From Microbacteriaceae bacterium (GTDB lineage: Bacteria > Actinomycetota > Actinomycetes > Actinomycetales > Microbacteriaceae), in NCBI GenBank assembly GCA_012719255.1, contig JAAYAS010000367.1:1-15724 (forward strand): a stretch of 15,724 nt of DNA, read 5' to 3'. Shown in pieces: positions 6,763 to 14,337 of this stretch (position 1 is its first letter; every line of letters begins with the position of its first letter). The translations under genes were made by a program, and so were the position numbers. Under the pieces are notes generated by a model that made no database searches, was not told where the DNA came from, and saw only the letters and a list, made by a program, of their open reading frames with translations.

Positions 6763-7974
6763 ATGCACTGGAACGACGACGTCTTCGGGCCGGGAGTCGC
6801 GGGCAGCGGCTTCCGGCCCGAGGCCGTGCGCGGGGCGCCGTCGGTGCGGCCGCCCGCATCCGGTGCCTGGCGCGAGGGCGACCACCCCGGCGAGCGGCGG
6901 TTCGCGCAGCTCGGCCCGTTCGCGTTCGAGCACGGCGGCGAGGTGCCGCTGCGCATCGCCTACGAGACGTGGGGCGAGCTCGACGCCGATCGCGGCAACG
7001 CCGTGCTCGTGCTCCACGCGCTCACCGGCGACGCGCACGTCGACGGCCCGGCCGGTCCCGGTCAGGCGACGGCGGGCTGGTGGCCGGGGCTCATCGGCGA
7101 CGAGCTGCCGCTCGACACCGGCCGCTGGTTCGTCGTCGCCCCGAACATCCTCGGCGGCTGCCAGGGCACGACCGGGCCGGCCTCGATCGGGCCCGACGGC
7201 CGCGAGTACGGCGCGCGCTTCCCGCTCACCACGATCCGCGACCAGGTGCGCGCGCAGGCGCTGCTCGCCGACCATCTCGGCATCGACCGCTTCGCCGCGG
7301 TGATCGGCGGCTCGATGGGCGGGATGCACGCGCTCGAGTGGGGCGCGATGCTCCCCGAGCGGGCGGCGCGCCTCGCGGTGCTCTCGGCGCCGGCGGTGAT
7401 CGACGCGATGACGATCGCGCAGAACACGCTGCAGGCGGATGCGATCCGGCTCGACCCGGCCTGGCAGGAGGGCGACTACTACGACGCCCCCGCCGGCGGC
7501 GGCCCCTGGCGCGGCCTCGCGCTCGCGCGCCGGCTCGCGATGCTGAACTACCGGTCGGACCGCGAGCTCGACGACCGCTTCGGCCGCTCGTGGCAGTCGT
7601 CGCTCTCGCCGGCGGTCGGCGCGGGCCGCTACGCGGTCGAGTCGTACCTCGACTTCCACGGCAACCGCTTCACGCGCCGCTTCGACGCGAACAGCTACGT
7701 GACGCTCACGCAGGCGATGAACTCGCACGACCTCGGCCGCGATCGCGGCGGGGCGGATGCGGTGCTCGCGGAGCTGACGATGCCGACGCTCGTGGTGTCG
7801 ATCGACACCGACACGCTCTTCCCGCCGGCGACGCAGCACCGCATCGCCCGCTTCGCGCCGGGCTCGATCACCGGCGACGAGGCGCTCGAGATCGCCTCGC
7901 CGTTCGGGCACGACGGCTTCCTGCTCGAGATGCGCGCCGTCGGCGACGCGCTGCGGCGCCTCCTCGCCGCCTAG
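6763..7974 (+). CDS. metX: Homoserine O-acetyltransferase
   Basis: A 403-residue alpha/beta-hydrolase-fold enzyme that acetylates L-homoserine with acetyl-CoA, making the substrate of the MetY enzyme encoded just upstream. The catalytic triad is visible: S184 in the nucleophile elbow GGSMGGMHALEW, D350 in IDTDTLFPPATQ and H383 in FGHDGFLLE. Also typical are VLVLHALTGDAHV near residue 81, the oxyanion region, and NILGGCQGTTGPAS near 128. The first 40 or so residues are Gly/Pro/Arg-rich and of low conservation. Family members of this type (MetX) use acetyl-CoA in actinobacteria; succinyl-CoA use cannot be strictly excluded from sequence. The gene ends at TAG 7972-7974, interleaved with the stop of the convergent GT87 gene. 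Confidence 0.95.
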   Translation: MHWNDDVFGPGVAGSGFRPEAVRGAPSVRPPASGAWREGDHPGERRFAQLGPFAFEHGGEVPLRIAYETWGELDADRGNAVLVLHALTGDAHVDGPAGPGQATAGWWPGLIGDELPLDTGRWFVVAPNILGGCQGTTGPASIGPDGREYGARFPLTTIRDQVRAQALLADHLGIDRFAAVIGGSMGGMHALEWGAMLPERAARLAVLSAPAVIDAMTIAQNTLQADAIRLDPAWQEGDYYDAPAGGGPWRGLALARRLAMLNYRSDRELDDRFGRSWQSSLSPAVGAGRYAVESYLDFHGNRFTRRFDANSYVTLTQAMNSHDLGRDRGGADAVLAELTMPTLVVSIDTDTLFPPATQHRIARFAPGSITGDEALEIASPFGHDGFLLEMRAVGDALRRLLAA

Positions 7975-9218
7975 GCGGACGCCCGCCCGCCGCGCCGGAG
8001 TCGCTCGAACGACCAGACGAGCAGGGCCGCGACGAGCAGGTTCCGCACGAGCAGCGTGAGCGCGCCGGCCGGCGTCGCCTCGATGATCTGCCAGTAGTAC
8101 CAGGGGTAGACGAGCTGGGTGAGCGCCGCCGCGCACAGGCCGATGAGCGCGATCGCGCCGAAGCGGCGCCCGTTCGCGAGCATGCCGAGCACGATCGCCG
8201 GGCCGAGCCAGACGATGAACTGCGGCGAGCCGACCTTGTTCGCGACGATGAACGCGGCGACGATGCCGAGGGCGAGCGCCGAGATGCGGCCGCCGAGCCC
8301 CATCCCCCGCCGCTGCGCGCGCCAGGCGAGCGCGACGAGCGCGAGCACGAGCACGGCCATCAGCGGGGTGAGCAGGGCGGCCGCCGCCGCGGTGCCGGGG
8401 CCGGAGATCTGCATCGTGAGGATCTCCTGGTCGAAGGCGACCTCGTAGCCCTCGACGCCGAGCGCGGCGAGCAGCAGGAAGCCGCTCGCGGCGGTCGACT
8501 CGACCTGCAGGCCGCGGCCGGTCTGCTCGGTGACGAAGCTCAGCGCGTTCGGCAGCGCCGCGGCGCCGCCGATCGCGACGACGCCGACGAGCACCGCGGC
8601 GCAGACCGCGACGGCCGCGCCGACGAGCCGCAGCCGCTGCCGGAGCGCCACGAGCGCGGCGGCGAACAGCGCCGCGGGCCACACCTTGATCCAGGCGCCG
8701 AGGGTGAGCAGGGCGCCGGCGAGCGCCGGGCGCGAGCGCAGCCAGAGGATGGCGAGGATCGCGAGCGGCGCGGTGATCGCGTCGATGCGGCCGAAGGCGA
8801 TCGGGCCGAGCAGCGCGGTGAACGCGAGCCACCACCAGCCGATCGCCCGGCGGCGGGCGGCGCCGGCGCGCTCGCGGCCGCGCAGCGTGAGCCGGCCGAG
8901 CGCGAGCAGGTTCAGGGCGAGCACCACGACCATCCAGGCGTTCGCGTAGCGCTCGTGGCCGCCGATGAGGTCGGCGAGCGCCATCGGCACGAGCGCGACG
9001 ACCGGGTAGACGAACGCGGCGTCGATGCCGGGGATGCGGCCGGCGGCGGCCTCGTCGATCCAGCCGCGGTAGACGCCGGTGACGTCGTTGTACGGCACGG
9101 CGGGGTGCCAGGCGGCGATCCAGGCGAAGAGCACGTGGAGGGCGATGAACGCCGTCCACATCGTCCACAGCTCGGCGTCGACCGACCAGCGGCGGGGACG
9201 GACGGCGCGGCGGCTCAC
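7971..9218 (-). CDS. GT87-family membrane glycosyltransferase (DUF2029)
   Basis: A 415-residue, very hydrophobic protein with about ten membrane helices. Features typical of GT-C/GT87 (PimE-like) polyprenyl-phosphate-sugar transferases are present: acidic D45 in the first extracytoplasmic loop (YNDVTGVYRGW), FVYPVVALVP near 69, FGRIDAITAPL near 142, the TGRGLQVES stretch (223-231) and ANKVGSPQFIVWLGP (316-330). Members use polyprenol-phosphate mannose or a related donor to glycosylate cell-envelope lipids or glycans on the outer face; donor and acceptor here are unknown. The GTG start at 9218 overlaps the nnrD stop as GTGA (9215-9218), so translation is probably coupled. It is the last gene of the guaB1 run and shares a CTAG stop overlap with metX. 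Confidence 0.85.
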   Translation of the reverse strand: MSRRAVRPRRWSVDAELWTMWTAFIALHVLFAWIAAWHPAVPYNDVTGVYRGWIDEAAAGRIPGIDAAFVYPVVALVPMALADLIGGHERYANAWMVVVLALNLLALGRLTLRGRERAGAARRRAIGWWWLAFTALLGPIAFGRIDAITAPLAILAILWLRSRPALAGALLTLGAWIKVWPAALFAAALVALRQRLRLVGAAVAVCAAVLVGVVAIGGAAALPNALSFVTEQTGRGLQVESTAASGFLLLAALGVEGYEVAFDQEILTMQISGPGTAAAAALLTPLMAVLVLALVALAWRAQRRGMGLGGRISALALGIVAAFIVANKVGSPQFIVWLGPAIVLGMLANGRRFGAIALIGLCAAALTQLVYPWYYWQIIEATPAGALTLLVRNLLVAALLVWSFERLRRGGRASA

Positions 9219-10321
9219 TTCGCGAGCACCGCGGCGATGACGCCCGGCATCGCCGCGGCGACGTCGCTCGCGAGCACCGGGCCGCCGAGGGGGCCGTGGT
9301 CGAGCATCAGCGAGGGCGCGTGCACGCTCGAGGGGGCGACCTCGAGGCCGGCGTTGCGCTGCGAGGCGAGCCAGCCGGCGCGGGCGTGCAGCCAGGCGGC
9401 GGCCGCCGCCGAGCGGCCGTGGTGCCGGTCGTCGCCGCGGGCGCGGCGGGCGGCGAGCACGGTGCCGAGGATGCCGGCGAGCACGTCGCCGGTGCCGGCG
9501 GTCGCGAGCCACGAGTTCGGCGAGCGCACGTGCAGCCGCTCGTCGCCGTCGACGACGTAGGTGTGCCGGCCCTTGAGCAGCACGGTGCAGCCGAGCAGCC
9601 GCGCCGCCTCGGCGGCGGCCTCGCCGGCCGATTCGGCGATCTCGTCGGCGTCGAGCCGCGCGAGCCCGAGCCGGTCGAGCAGCGCCGCGAGCTCGGCGGC
9701 GTGCGGGGTGATGACGAGCCGCTCGCAGCCGGGCTCGACGAGGGTGAGGCCGCCGGCGTCGACGACGATCGGCTGGCCGGTCTTCAGCGCCGAGCGGTAG
9801 AGGGCGGCGCGCTCGTCGTCGTGGCCGTCGGGGATGCCCGAGCCGATCACGAGCGCGTCGAAGCGGCCGAAGCCGTGCACGACCTCCGGCCGCACCGCGA
9901 GCACCGCGTTCGCGGCGCGCTCGGGGCCCGAGTAGCGCACCATGCCGGCGCCGGCGCGGCAGGCCGCCTCGGCGCTGAGCACCGCGGCGCCCGGGTAGGT
10001 CGCCGAGCCGGTGGCGAGCAGCACGACGCCGCGCCGGTACTTGTTGTCGCGCTCGGCGGGCGGTTCGAGGCAGCCGCGCACGTCCTGGGCCGAGATGGTG
10101 CGCCAGTCGTCGTCGCGGCCGCCGGCGAGCAGCAGCTCGGGGCCCGAGTAGTCGTCGCCGACCGCGTCGGCGTGCTCGCGCTCGCCGAGCTGCGAGAGCG
10201 CCTCGGGCGCCGGGTCGTCGGGCGCGGGCACGGAGAGCGACGGCGACTCGGCCGCCGGGGGCTCCGGTGCCGCGGGGTCGGCGGGCGGCTGCGGGTCGCG
10301 CTCGTCGTGCATGGCGGTCAT
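9215..10321 (-). CDS. nnrD: ADP-dependent NAD(P)H-hydrate dehydratase
   Basis: A 368-residue member of the ribokinase-like YjeF-C/CARKD family, which dehydrates damaged NADHX and NADPHX back to NAD(P)H using ADP (ATP in eukaryotes). Motifs: NKYRRGVVLLATGSATYPGA (93-112, equivalent to HKGDFG...GGS), VIGSGIPDG (148-156), VVDAGGLTLV, the ITPHAAE segment (204-210, usually TPHPGE), VLLKGRHTYV (247-256), and the anion hole/base GTGDVLAGI with catalytic D279. The N-terminal 80 residues are Pro/Ala/Asp/Glu-rich and probably disordered; the epimerase (NnrE) domain found fused in many bacteria is absent. ATG 10321 gives the longest frame, but TACGAT-N7 precedes the ATG at 10312, so a leaderless start three codons later is a real alternative. 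It lies 26 nt after the CBS gene. Confidence 0.9.
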   Translation of the reverse strand: MTAMHDERDPQPPADPAAPEPPAAESPSLSVPAPDDPAPEALSQLGEREHADAVGDDYSGPELLLAGGRDDDWRTISAQDVRGCLEPPAERDNKYRRGVVLLATGSATYPGAAVLSAEAACRAGAGMVRYSGPERAANAVLAVRPEVVHGFGRFDALVIGSGIPDGHDDERAALYRSALKTGQPIVVDAGGLTLVEPGCERLVITPHAAELAALLDRLGLARLDADEIAESAGEAAAEAARLLGCTVLLKGRHTYVVDGDERLHVRSPNSWLATAGTGDVLAGILGTVLAARRARGDDRHHGRSAAAAAWLHARAGWLASQRNAGLEVAPSSVHAPSLMLDHGPLGGPVLASDVAAAMPGVIAAVLAK

Positions 10322-10347
10322 CGTAGCGGGATGCGGCGGGCCCGGGG

Positions 10348-11391
10348 CTACGGCCGGCGGGCGGTGGCGTCGCGCACCTCGCCGACGAGCTCCTCGATGA
10401 TGTCCTCGAGGAAGAGCACGCCGCGGGTGGTGCCGTCCTTCGCGACGACGCGGGCGACGTGCTTGCCGGTGCGGCGCATCGACGCGAGCGCGTCCTCGAG
10501 CTCGGTGTTCTCGTACATCGAGGTGAGCGTGCGGATGCGCTCGGGCGGGATCGGCCGGTCGTAGTCGTCGCCGGCGTCGAGGCCGAGCACGTCCTTGAGG
10601 TGCACGAACCCGATCGGCGCGCCGTCCGCATCCGCGACGAGGTAGCGCGAGAAGCCGAACTCGGCCACGGCGCGCTGCAGGTCCTGCGGCGTGGCGGCCG
10701 GGGGCAGCACGACGATCTCGTCGATCGCGACCGCGACCTCGCCGACGCGCTTGCTCGTGAACTCGAAGGTGTTCGCGAGCGTGCCCGCCTCGTCCATGAG
10801 CACGCCCTCGCGGGTCGACTGCGCGACGATGCCGGCGACCTCGTCGAAGGTGTAGGCGCTCGTCGCCTCGGCCTTCGGGGTGACGCCGACCATGCGGAGG
10901 AAGGCGTTCGCGATCTCGTTCATCACCCAGATGATCGGCTTGAACACCTTCGCGACGAACACGAGCGGCGGCGCGAGGAGGAGCACGGCCCGGTCGGGCA
11001 CCGAGAACGAGATGTTCTTCGGCACCATCTCGCCGAGCACGACGTGGAGGTAGGTGACGACCAGCAGCGCGATCGCGAAGGCGATGCCGTTGATCCACTC
11101 GGGCGAGAGCCCGGTGAGCTCGAGCGGCACGGCGAGCAGGTGGTGGATCGCCGGCTCGGAGACGTTGAGGATGATCAGCGAGCAGATCGTGATGCCGAGC
11201 TGCGAGGTCGCGAGCATCAGCGTCGCGTGCTCCATCGCGTAGAGCGCGGTCCTCGCGGCCTTCGAGCCCTTGTCGGCGAGCGGCTCGATCGCCGAGCGGC
11301 GGGCGGTGATCACCGCGAACTCGGCGCCGACGAAGAAGGCGTTGCCGATCAGCAGCACGACGAGCCAGACGAGGCCCCAGATGTCGTCCAT
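10348..11391 (-). CDS. CNNM/CorC-type transporter with DUF21 and CBS pair (short form)
   Basis: A 347-residue protein often annotated hemolysin family, though related to CNNM/CorC Mg2+/Co2+ exporters. Residues 1-190 form the DUF21 membrane domain: helices near 5-27, 55-75, 97-120 and 130-150, with SQLGIT (63-68) and GEMVPKN (120-126), the family's ion-path motifs. A CBS pair follows (about 205-335), with GFVHLKDVLGL and the closing RGVLFLEDIIEELVGEV block. The protein ends there, so it lacks the CorC_HlyC C-terminal domain carried by its neighbour. The ATG has a strong AAGGAGG (11408-11402) inside the end of the upstream gene and sits only 2 nt after its stop, so the two are surely co-translated and may form a heteromer. 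The substrate ion is inferred, not shown. Confidence 0.9.
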   Translation of the reverse strand: MDDIWGLVWLVVLLIGNAFFVGAEFAVITARRSAIEPLADKGSKAARTALYAMEHATLMLATSQLGITICSLIILNVSEPAIHHLLAVPLELTGLSPEWINGIAFAIALLVVTYLHVVLGEMVPKNISFSVPDRAVLLLAPPLVFVAKVFKPIIWVMNEIANAFLRMVGVTPKAEATSAYTFDEVAGIVAQSTREGVLMDEAGTLANTFEFTSKRVGEVAVAIDEIVVLPPAATPQDLQRAVAEFGFSRYLVADADGAPIGFVHLKDVLGLDAGDDYDRPIPPERIRTLTSMYENTELEDALASMRRTGKHVARVVAKDGTTRGVLFLEDIIEELVGEVRDATARRP

Positions 11392-11393
11392 GG

Positions 11394-12746
11394 TCAGCGG
11401 CCCTCCTTCTCGTCGTCGCGCTGCTCGCGGCGCAGCCGCTCCTCGCGCGAGACGTAGTGCTCGTTCGGCACGAAGCGCAGCCGGTCGACGCGGCGGCCGT
11501 CGAGCCGCTCGACCTCGAGCAGGCCGACGGGCAGCTCGACGCGGTCGCCGAGCTCGGGGATGCGGCCGAGCGCGTGCATGACGAAGCCGCCGATGGTCTC
11601 GTAGGGGCCCGACTCGTCGATCTCGATGTTCAGCCGGTCGCGCAACTCGTCGGGCCGCAGCAGGCCGTCGAAATGGATGCGGTCGCGGCGGCGGATGATC
11701 TCGGCGTGGGCAAGGTCGTGCTCGTCGACGAGCTCGCCGACGATCTCCTCGACGAGGTCCTCGAGGGTGGCGATGCCGGCGGTGCCGCCGTACTCGTCGA
11801 GCACGACCGACATCTGGTAGCCCTCGCTGCGCAGCTCGCCGAGGAGCAGGTCGAGGGTGATCGTCTCGGGCACGACGAGCGCGTCCTCCTTGATCGCGCC
11901 GACCGGCACGGCGGCGCGCCGCTCGCGGGGCACCGCGATCGCGTACTTCACGTGGGCGATGCCGACGATGTCGTCGATGTCGTCGCCGGTGACCGGGAAG
12001 CGCGAGTGGCCGGTCGTGCGCGAGAGCTCGATGAGGTCGGCGACCGAGGCGTCGGCGCCGATGACGTTGAGCCGCGGGCGCGGGGTCATCACATCGGCGG
12101 CGGTGTGCTCGCTGAAGCGGAGGGTGCGGCTGAGGAGCACCGCCTTGTCGGAGTCGAGCACGCCGACGAGCGCGCTGCGGCGCACGAGGCTCGAGAGCTC
12201 CTCGGCGGTGCGGGCGCCCGAGAGCTCCTCCTTCGGCTCGATGCCCATCGCGCGGATCATCGCGTTCGCCGAGCCGTTCAGCGTCGAGATGAACGGCTTG
12301 AACACCGTGGTGAACACGTTCTGCACCGGCACGACGATCTTCGCGAGCGTCGCCGGCAGGGCGAGCGCGAAGTTCTTCGGGATGAGCTCGCCGATGATCA
12401 TCGACGTGGTCGTCGCGATCACCATGGCGATCACCGAGCCGACGGCGCGGATCCAGTCCTCGGGCACGCCGACGGCGAGCAGCCCGTCGCCGAGCAGGTT
12501 CGAGATCGCCGGCTCCATCGTGTAGCCGGTGAGCAGCGTCGTCAGCGTGATGCCGAGCTGCGCGCTCGAGAGGTGGGTCGAGGTGTGCTTGAGCGCCGAG
12601 ATCACCGGGCCGAGGCGGCGCTCGCCGCGGGCCTGCCGGGTCTCCAGATCGTTGCGGTCGAGGTTGACGAGCGTGAATTCGGTGGCGACGAAGACGCCGG
12701 TGCCGACGCAGAGCAGCAGCCCCGCCGCGAGGAGTAACCAGTCCAT
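11394..12746 (-). CDS. CNNM/CorC-type transporter with DUF21, CBS pair and CorC_HlyC domain
   Basis: A 450-residue full-length member of the same family as the next gene. The DUF21 membrane domain covers about 1-190 (first helix 3-22; SAQLGIT at 61-67; GELIPKN at 119-125). VMTPRPRL (209-216) opens the CBS pair (about 205-335), which ends in the hallmark DEYGGTAGIATLEDLVEEIVG (317-337). A CorC_HlyC domain (about 350-440) follows, containing YETIGGFVMHALGRIPELGD and the usual VERLDGRRVDRLRFV strand. The tail is Arg/Glu-rich. Known members export Mg2+ or Co2+ and their CBS pair binds ATP or nucleotides; the older hemolysin name is misleading. The ATG at 12746 has TAGACT nine bases upstream and no Shine-Dalgarno. 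The guaB1 stop is 42 nt away, so read-through from guaB1 is also likely. Confidence 0.92.
   Translation of the reverse strand: MDWLLLAAGLLLCVGTGVFVATEFTLVNLDRNDLETRQARGERRLGPVISALKHTSTHLSSAQLGITLTTLLTGYTMEPAISNLLGDGLLAVGVPEDWIRAVGSVIAMVIATTTSMIIGELIPKNFALALPATLAKIVVPVQNVFTTVFKPFISTLNGSANAMIRAMGIEPKEELSGARTAEELSSLVRRSALVGVLDSDKAVLLSRTLRFSEHTAADVMTPRPRLNVIGADASVADLIELSRTTGHSRFPVTGDDIDDIVGIAHVKYAIAVPRERRAAVPVGAIKEDALVVPETITLDLLLGELRSEGYQMSVVLDEYGGTAGIATLEDLVEEIVGELVDEHDLAHAEIIRRRDRIHFDGLLRPDELRDRLNIEIDESGPYETIGGFVMHALGRIPELGDRVELPVGLLEVERLDGRRVDRLRFVPNEHYVSREERLRREQRDDEKEGR
11402..11408 (-). promoter_or_regulatory. Shine-Dalgarno of the short CBS-transporter gene
   Basis: AAGGAGG (11408 to 11402, minus strand) lies within the last codons of the upstream CBS-transporter gene, 10 nt before the ATG at 11391. 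It decides that start and signals coupled translation across a 2-nt intergenic gap. Confidence 0.8.
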
Positions 12747-12755
12747 TTCGCCGGA

Positions 12756-12761
12756 AGTCTA
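12756..12761 (-). promoter_or_regulatory. Possible -10 box before the long CBS-transporter gene
   Basis: TAGACT (12761 to 12756, minus strand) stands nine bases before the ATG at 12746 in the 42-nt guaB1-CBS gap. This is slightly farther than the 6-7 nt seen at the other putative leaderless starts, allowing a leader of 0-3 nt. Weak evidence. Confidence 0.3.
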
Positions 12762-12788
12762 CCCGCGGCCGGCTCGGCGCGCGCCCGG

Positions 12789-14225
12789 TCACCAGGAGAC
12801 CGGCAGCGCCTTGCCCTCCTCGTAGCCGGCGGCCGACTGCACGCCGACCTTCGCGCGCTCGTGGAACTCGACGAGGTTCTTCGCGCCGGCGTAGGTGCAG
12901 CTCGAGCGCACGCCGGTGGTGATCATGTCGAGGAGGTCGTCGAGCGAGGGCCGCTCGGGGTCCATGAGGATCGTCGAGTTCGAGATGCCCTCGGCGAACA
13001 GCTGCTTGCGGGCGCGTTCGTAGGCGGGCAGGGCGCCGAAGCGGCCGGCGACGGCGCGCGAGGAGGCCATGCCGAACGACTCCTTGTAGCGGCGGCCGCG
13101 CTCGTCGACGTGGATGCGGCCGGGCGCCTCGACGGTGCCGGCGAACCACGAGCCGATCATCACCGCCGAGCCGCCGGCGGCGAGCGCGAGGGCGACGTCG
13201 CGGGGGTAGCGCACTCCCCCGTCGGCCCAGACGCGGGCGTCGTGGTTCGCGGCGGTCTCGGCGCACTCGAGCACCGCCGAGAACTGCGGCCGGCCGACGG
13301 CGGTCATCATGCGGGTGGTGCACATCGCGCCGGGGCCGACGCCGACCTTCACGATGTGCGCGCCGGCGCGCACGAGGTCGCGGGTGCCCGACGACGACAC
13401 GACGTTGCCGGCGACGATCGGGGCGCCGAGGCCGGCCTCGTGCACGGCCTCGACGGCGCGGTGCATCGCGCCCTGGTGGCCGTGGGCGGTGTCGAGCACG
13501 AGCACGTCGGCGCCGGCCTCGCGCAGCTCGCGGGCGCGGCCGACGACGTCGCCGTTGATGCCGACGGCGACGGCGACGCGCAGCCGGCCCTCGTCGTCGA
13601 CCGCCGGCCGGTAGAGGGTCGAGCGCAGCGCATCCCGCTGCGCGAGGCCGGCGATGAGCCGGCCGTCGCGCTCGACGGCGACGAAGCCGCCGTCGACGTC
13701 CTCGAGGCGGTCGAAGGCGGCGCGGGCGTCGGCGACCTCCGCGTGGTCGACGACGGGGGCGGCGAGGTGCCCGAGGTCGCCGAGGCGGGCGTCGCCGGGC
13801 ATCCGGTCGAGCTCGAGCGCCTCGAACACGTAGTCGGCGCCGTGGGCGCCGCCGACGGCGATCGCGGTGCCGGCGACCGGCGGCACGACCTCGAGCGCCT
13901 CGGCGACGGTCGTCGCGCCGTCGAACTCGAACGGCGCGGGCAGCGTCGCCTCGCGCGCCTTCACCCAGCGCACCGCGGCGACGGCGTCGTCGCGGTCGAG
14001 GTCCTGCGGCAGCACGGCGAGGCCGCCGCGGCGCGCGAGGGCGGCGGCCATGCGGCGGCCGCTCACCGCGTTCATGTTGCTCGCGACCAGCGGGATCGTC
14101 ATGCCGGTGCGGTCGTCGGTGGCGAGATCGACGCCGAGGCGGGAGCCGACCTCCGAGCGCGAGGGCACGAGGAACACATCGGAGTACGTGAGGTCGTACT
14201 GGGGCTGGGCACCGTAGAACTGCAT
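12789..14225 (-). CDS. guaB1: GuaB1-family IMP dehydrogenase-related protein (probable GMP reductase)
   Basis: A 478-residue IMPDH/GMPR-fold protein. The TIM barrel has the substrate loop VGPGAMCTTRMMTAVGRPQ with catalytic C302, a phosphate-site segment WADGGVRYPRDVALALAAG, the IGSWFAGTVEAPG strand, and YKESFGMASSRAVAGR. Residues about 93-205 form a CBS-pair (Bateman) insertion, with AVERDGRLIAGLAQRD typical of CBS. It is shorter and more diverged than true GuaB (about 500) in the flap region. Established: the actinobacterial GuaB1 clade, studied in mycobacteria, acts as GMP reductase (GMP plus NADPH to IMP plus ammonia) with CBS-mediated nucleotide control, rather than as IMP dehydrogenase. 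Sequence alone places it in that clade with good but not complete certainty. TACCCT-N6-ATG upstream suggests a leaderless mRNA. Confidence 0.9.
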   Translation of the reverse strand: MQFYGAQPQYDLTYSDVFLVPSRSEVGSRLGVDLATDDRTGMTIPLVASNMNAVSGRRMAAALARRGGLAVLPQDLDRDDAVAAVRWVKAREATLPAPFEFDGATTVAEALEVVPPVAGTAIAVGGAHGADYVFEALELDRMPGDARLGDLGHLAAPVVDHAEVADARAAFDRLEDVDGGFVAVERDGRLIAGLAQRDALRSTLYRPAVDDEGRLRVAVAVGINGDVVGRARELREAGADVLVLDTAHGHQGAMHRAVEAVHEAGLGAPIVAGNVVSSSGTRDLVRAGAHIVKVGVGPGAMCTTRMMTAVGRPQFSAVLECAETAANHDARVWADGGVRYPRDVALALAAGGSAVMIGSWFAGTVEAPGRIHVDERGRRYKESFGMASSRAVAGRFGALPAYERARKQLFAEGISNSTILMDPERPSLDDLLDMITTGVRSSCTYAGAKNLVEFHERAKVGVQSAAGYEEGKALPVSW

Positions 14226-14231
14226 GCCCTC

Positions 14232-14237
14232 AGGGTA
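14232..14237 (-). promoter_or_regulatory. Probable -10 box of a leaderless guaB1 transcript
   Basis: TACCCT (14237 to 14232, minus strand) is followed by GAGGGC and the ATG at 14225. The GAGGG is too close to the ATG for a normal Shine-Dalgarno, so the promoter reading is favoured. Confidence 0.45.
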
Positions 14238-14264
14238 CGAGGCGGCGGCCGCGGCCGGATGCGG

Positions 14265-14276
14265 CGGGAATTCCCG
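14265..14276. promoter_or_regulatory. 12-bp palindrome, candidate operator between guaB1 and kgd
   Basis: CGGGAATTCCCG at 14265-14276 is a perfect palindrome 40 bp upstream of the guaB1 ATG. The half-site ATTCCC recurs in the same orientation at 14289, 14311 and 14395; the first three copies (counting 14270) are spaced 19 and 22 bp, close to two helical turns. This is consistent with an operator array between the divergent guaB1 and kgd promoters, but no known regulator consensus was matched. Confidence 0.35.
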
Positions 14277-14318
14277 GAGGTCGCGCCGATTCCCCCGGAT
14301 CCCGCCAGCAATTCCCGT

Positions 14319-14324
14319 TAGGCT
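14319..14324 (+). promoter_or_regulatory. Probable -10 box of kgd
   Basis: TAGGCT at 14319-14324 on the plus strand fits the actinobacterial TAnnnT -10 consensus and is the same hexamer seen before the amidase gene and metX. It would give a leader of about 70 nt before the GTG at 14403. No good -35 is visible. Confidence 0.4.
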
Positions 14325-14337
14325 GTTCGGTTAGTCC

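Noticed and set aside
10348..12746. Hemolysin (toxin) genes
   Set aside because: The family is historically named hemolysin, but DUF21-CBS(-CorC_HlyC) architecture indicates CNNM/CorC-type ion transport; no toxin feature is seen.
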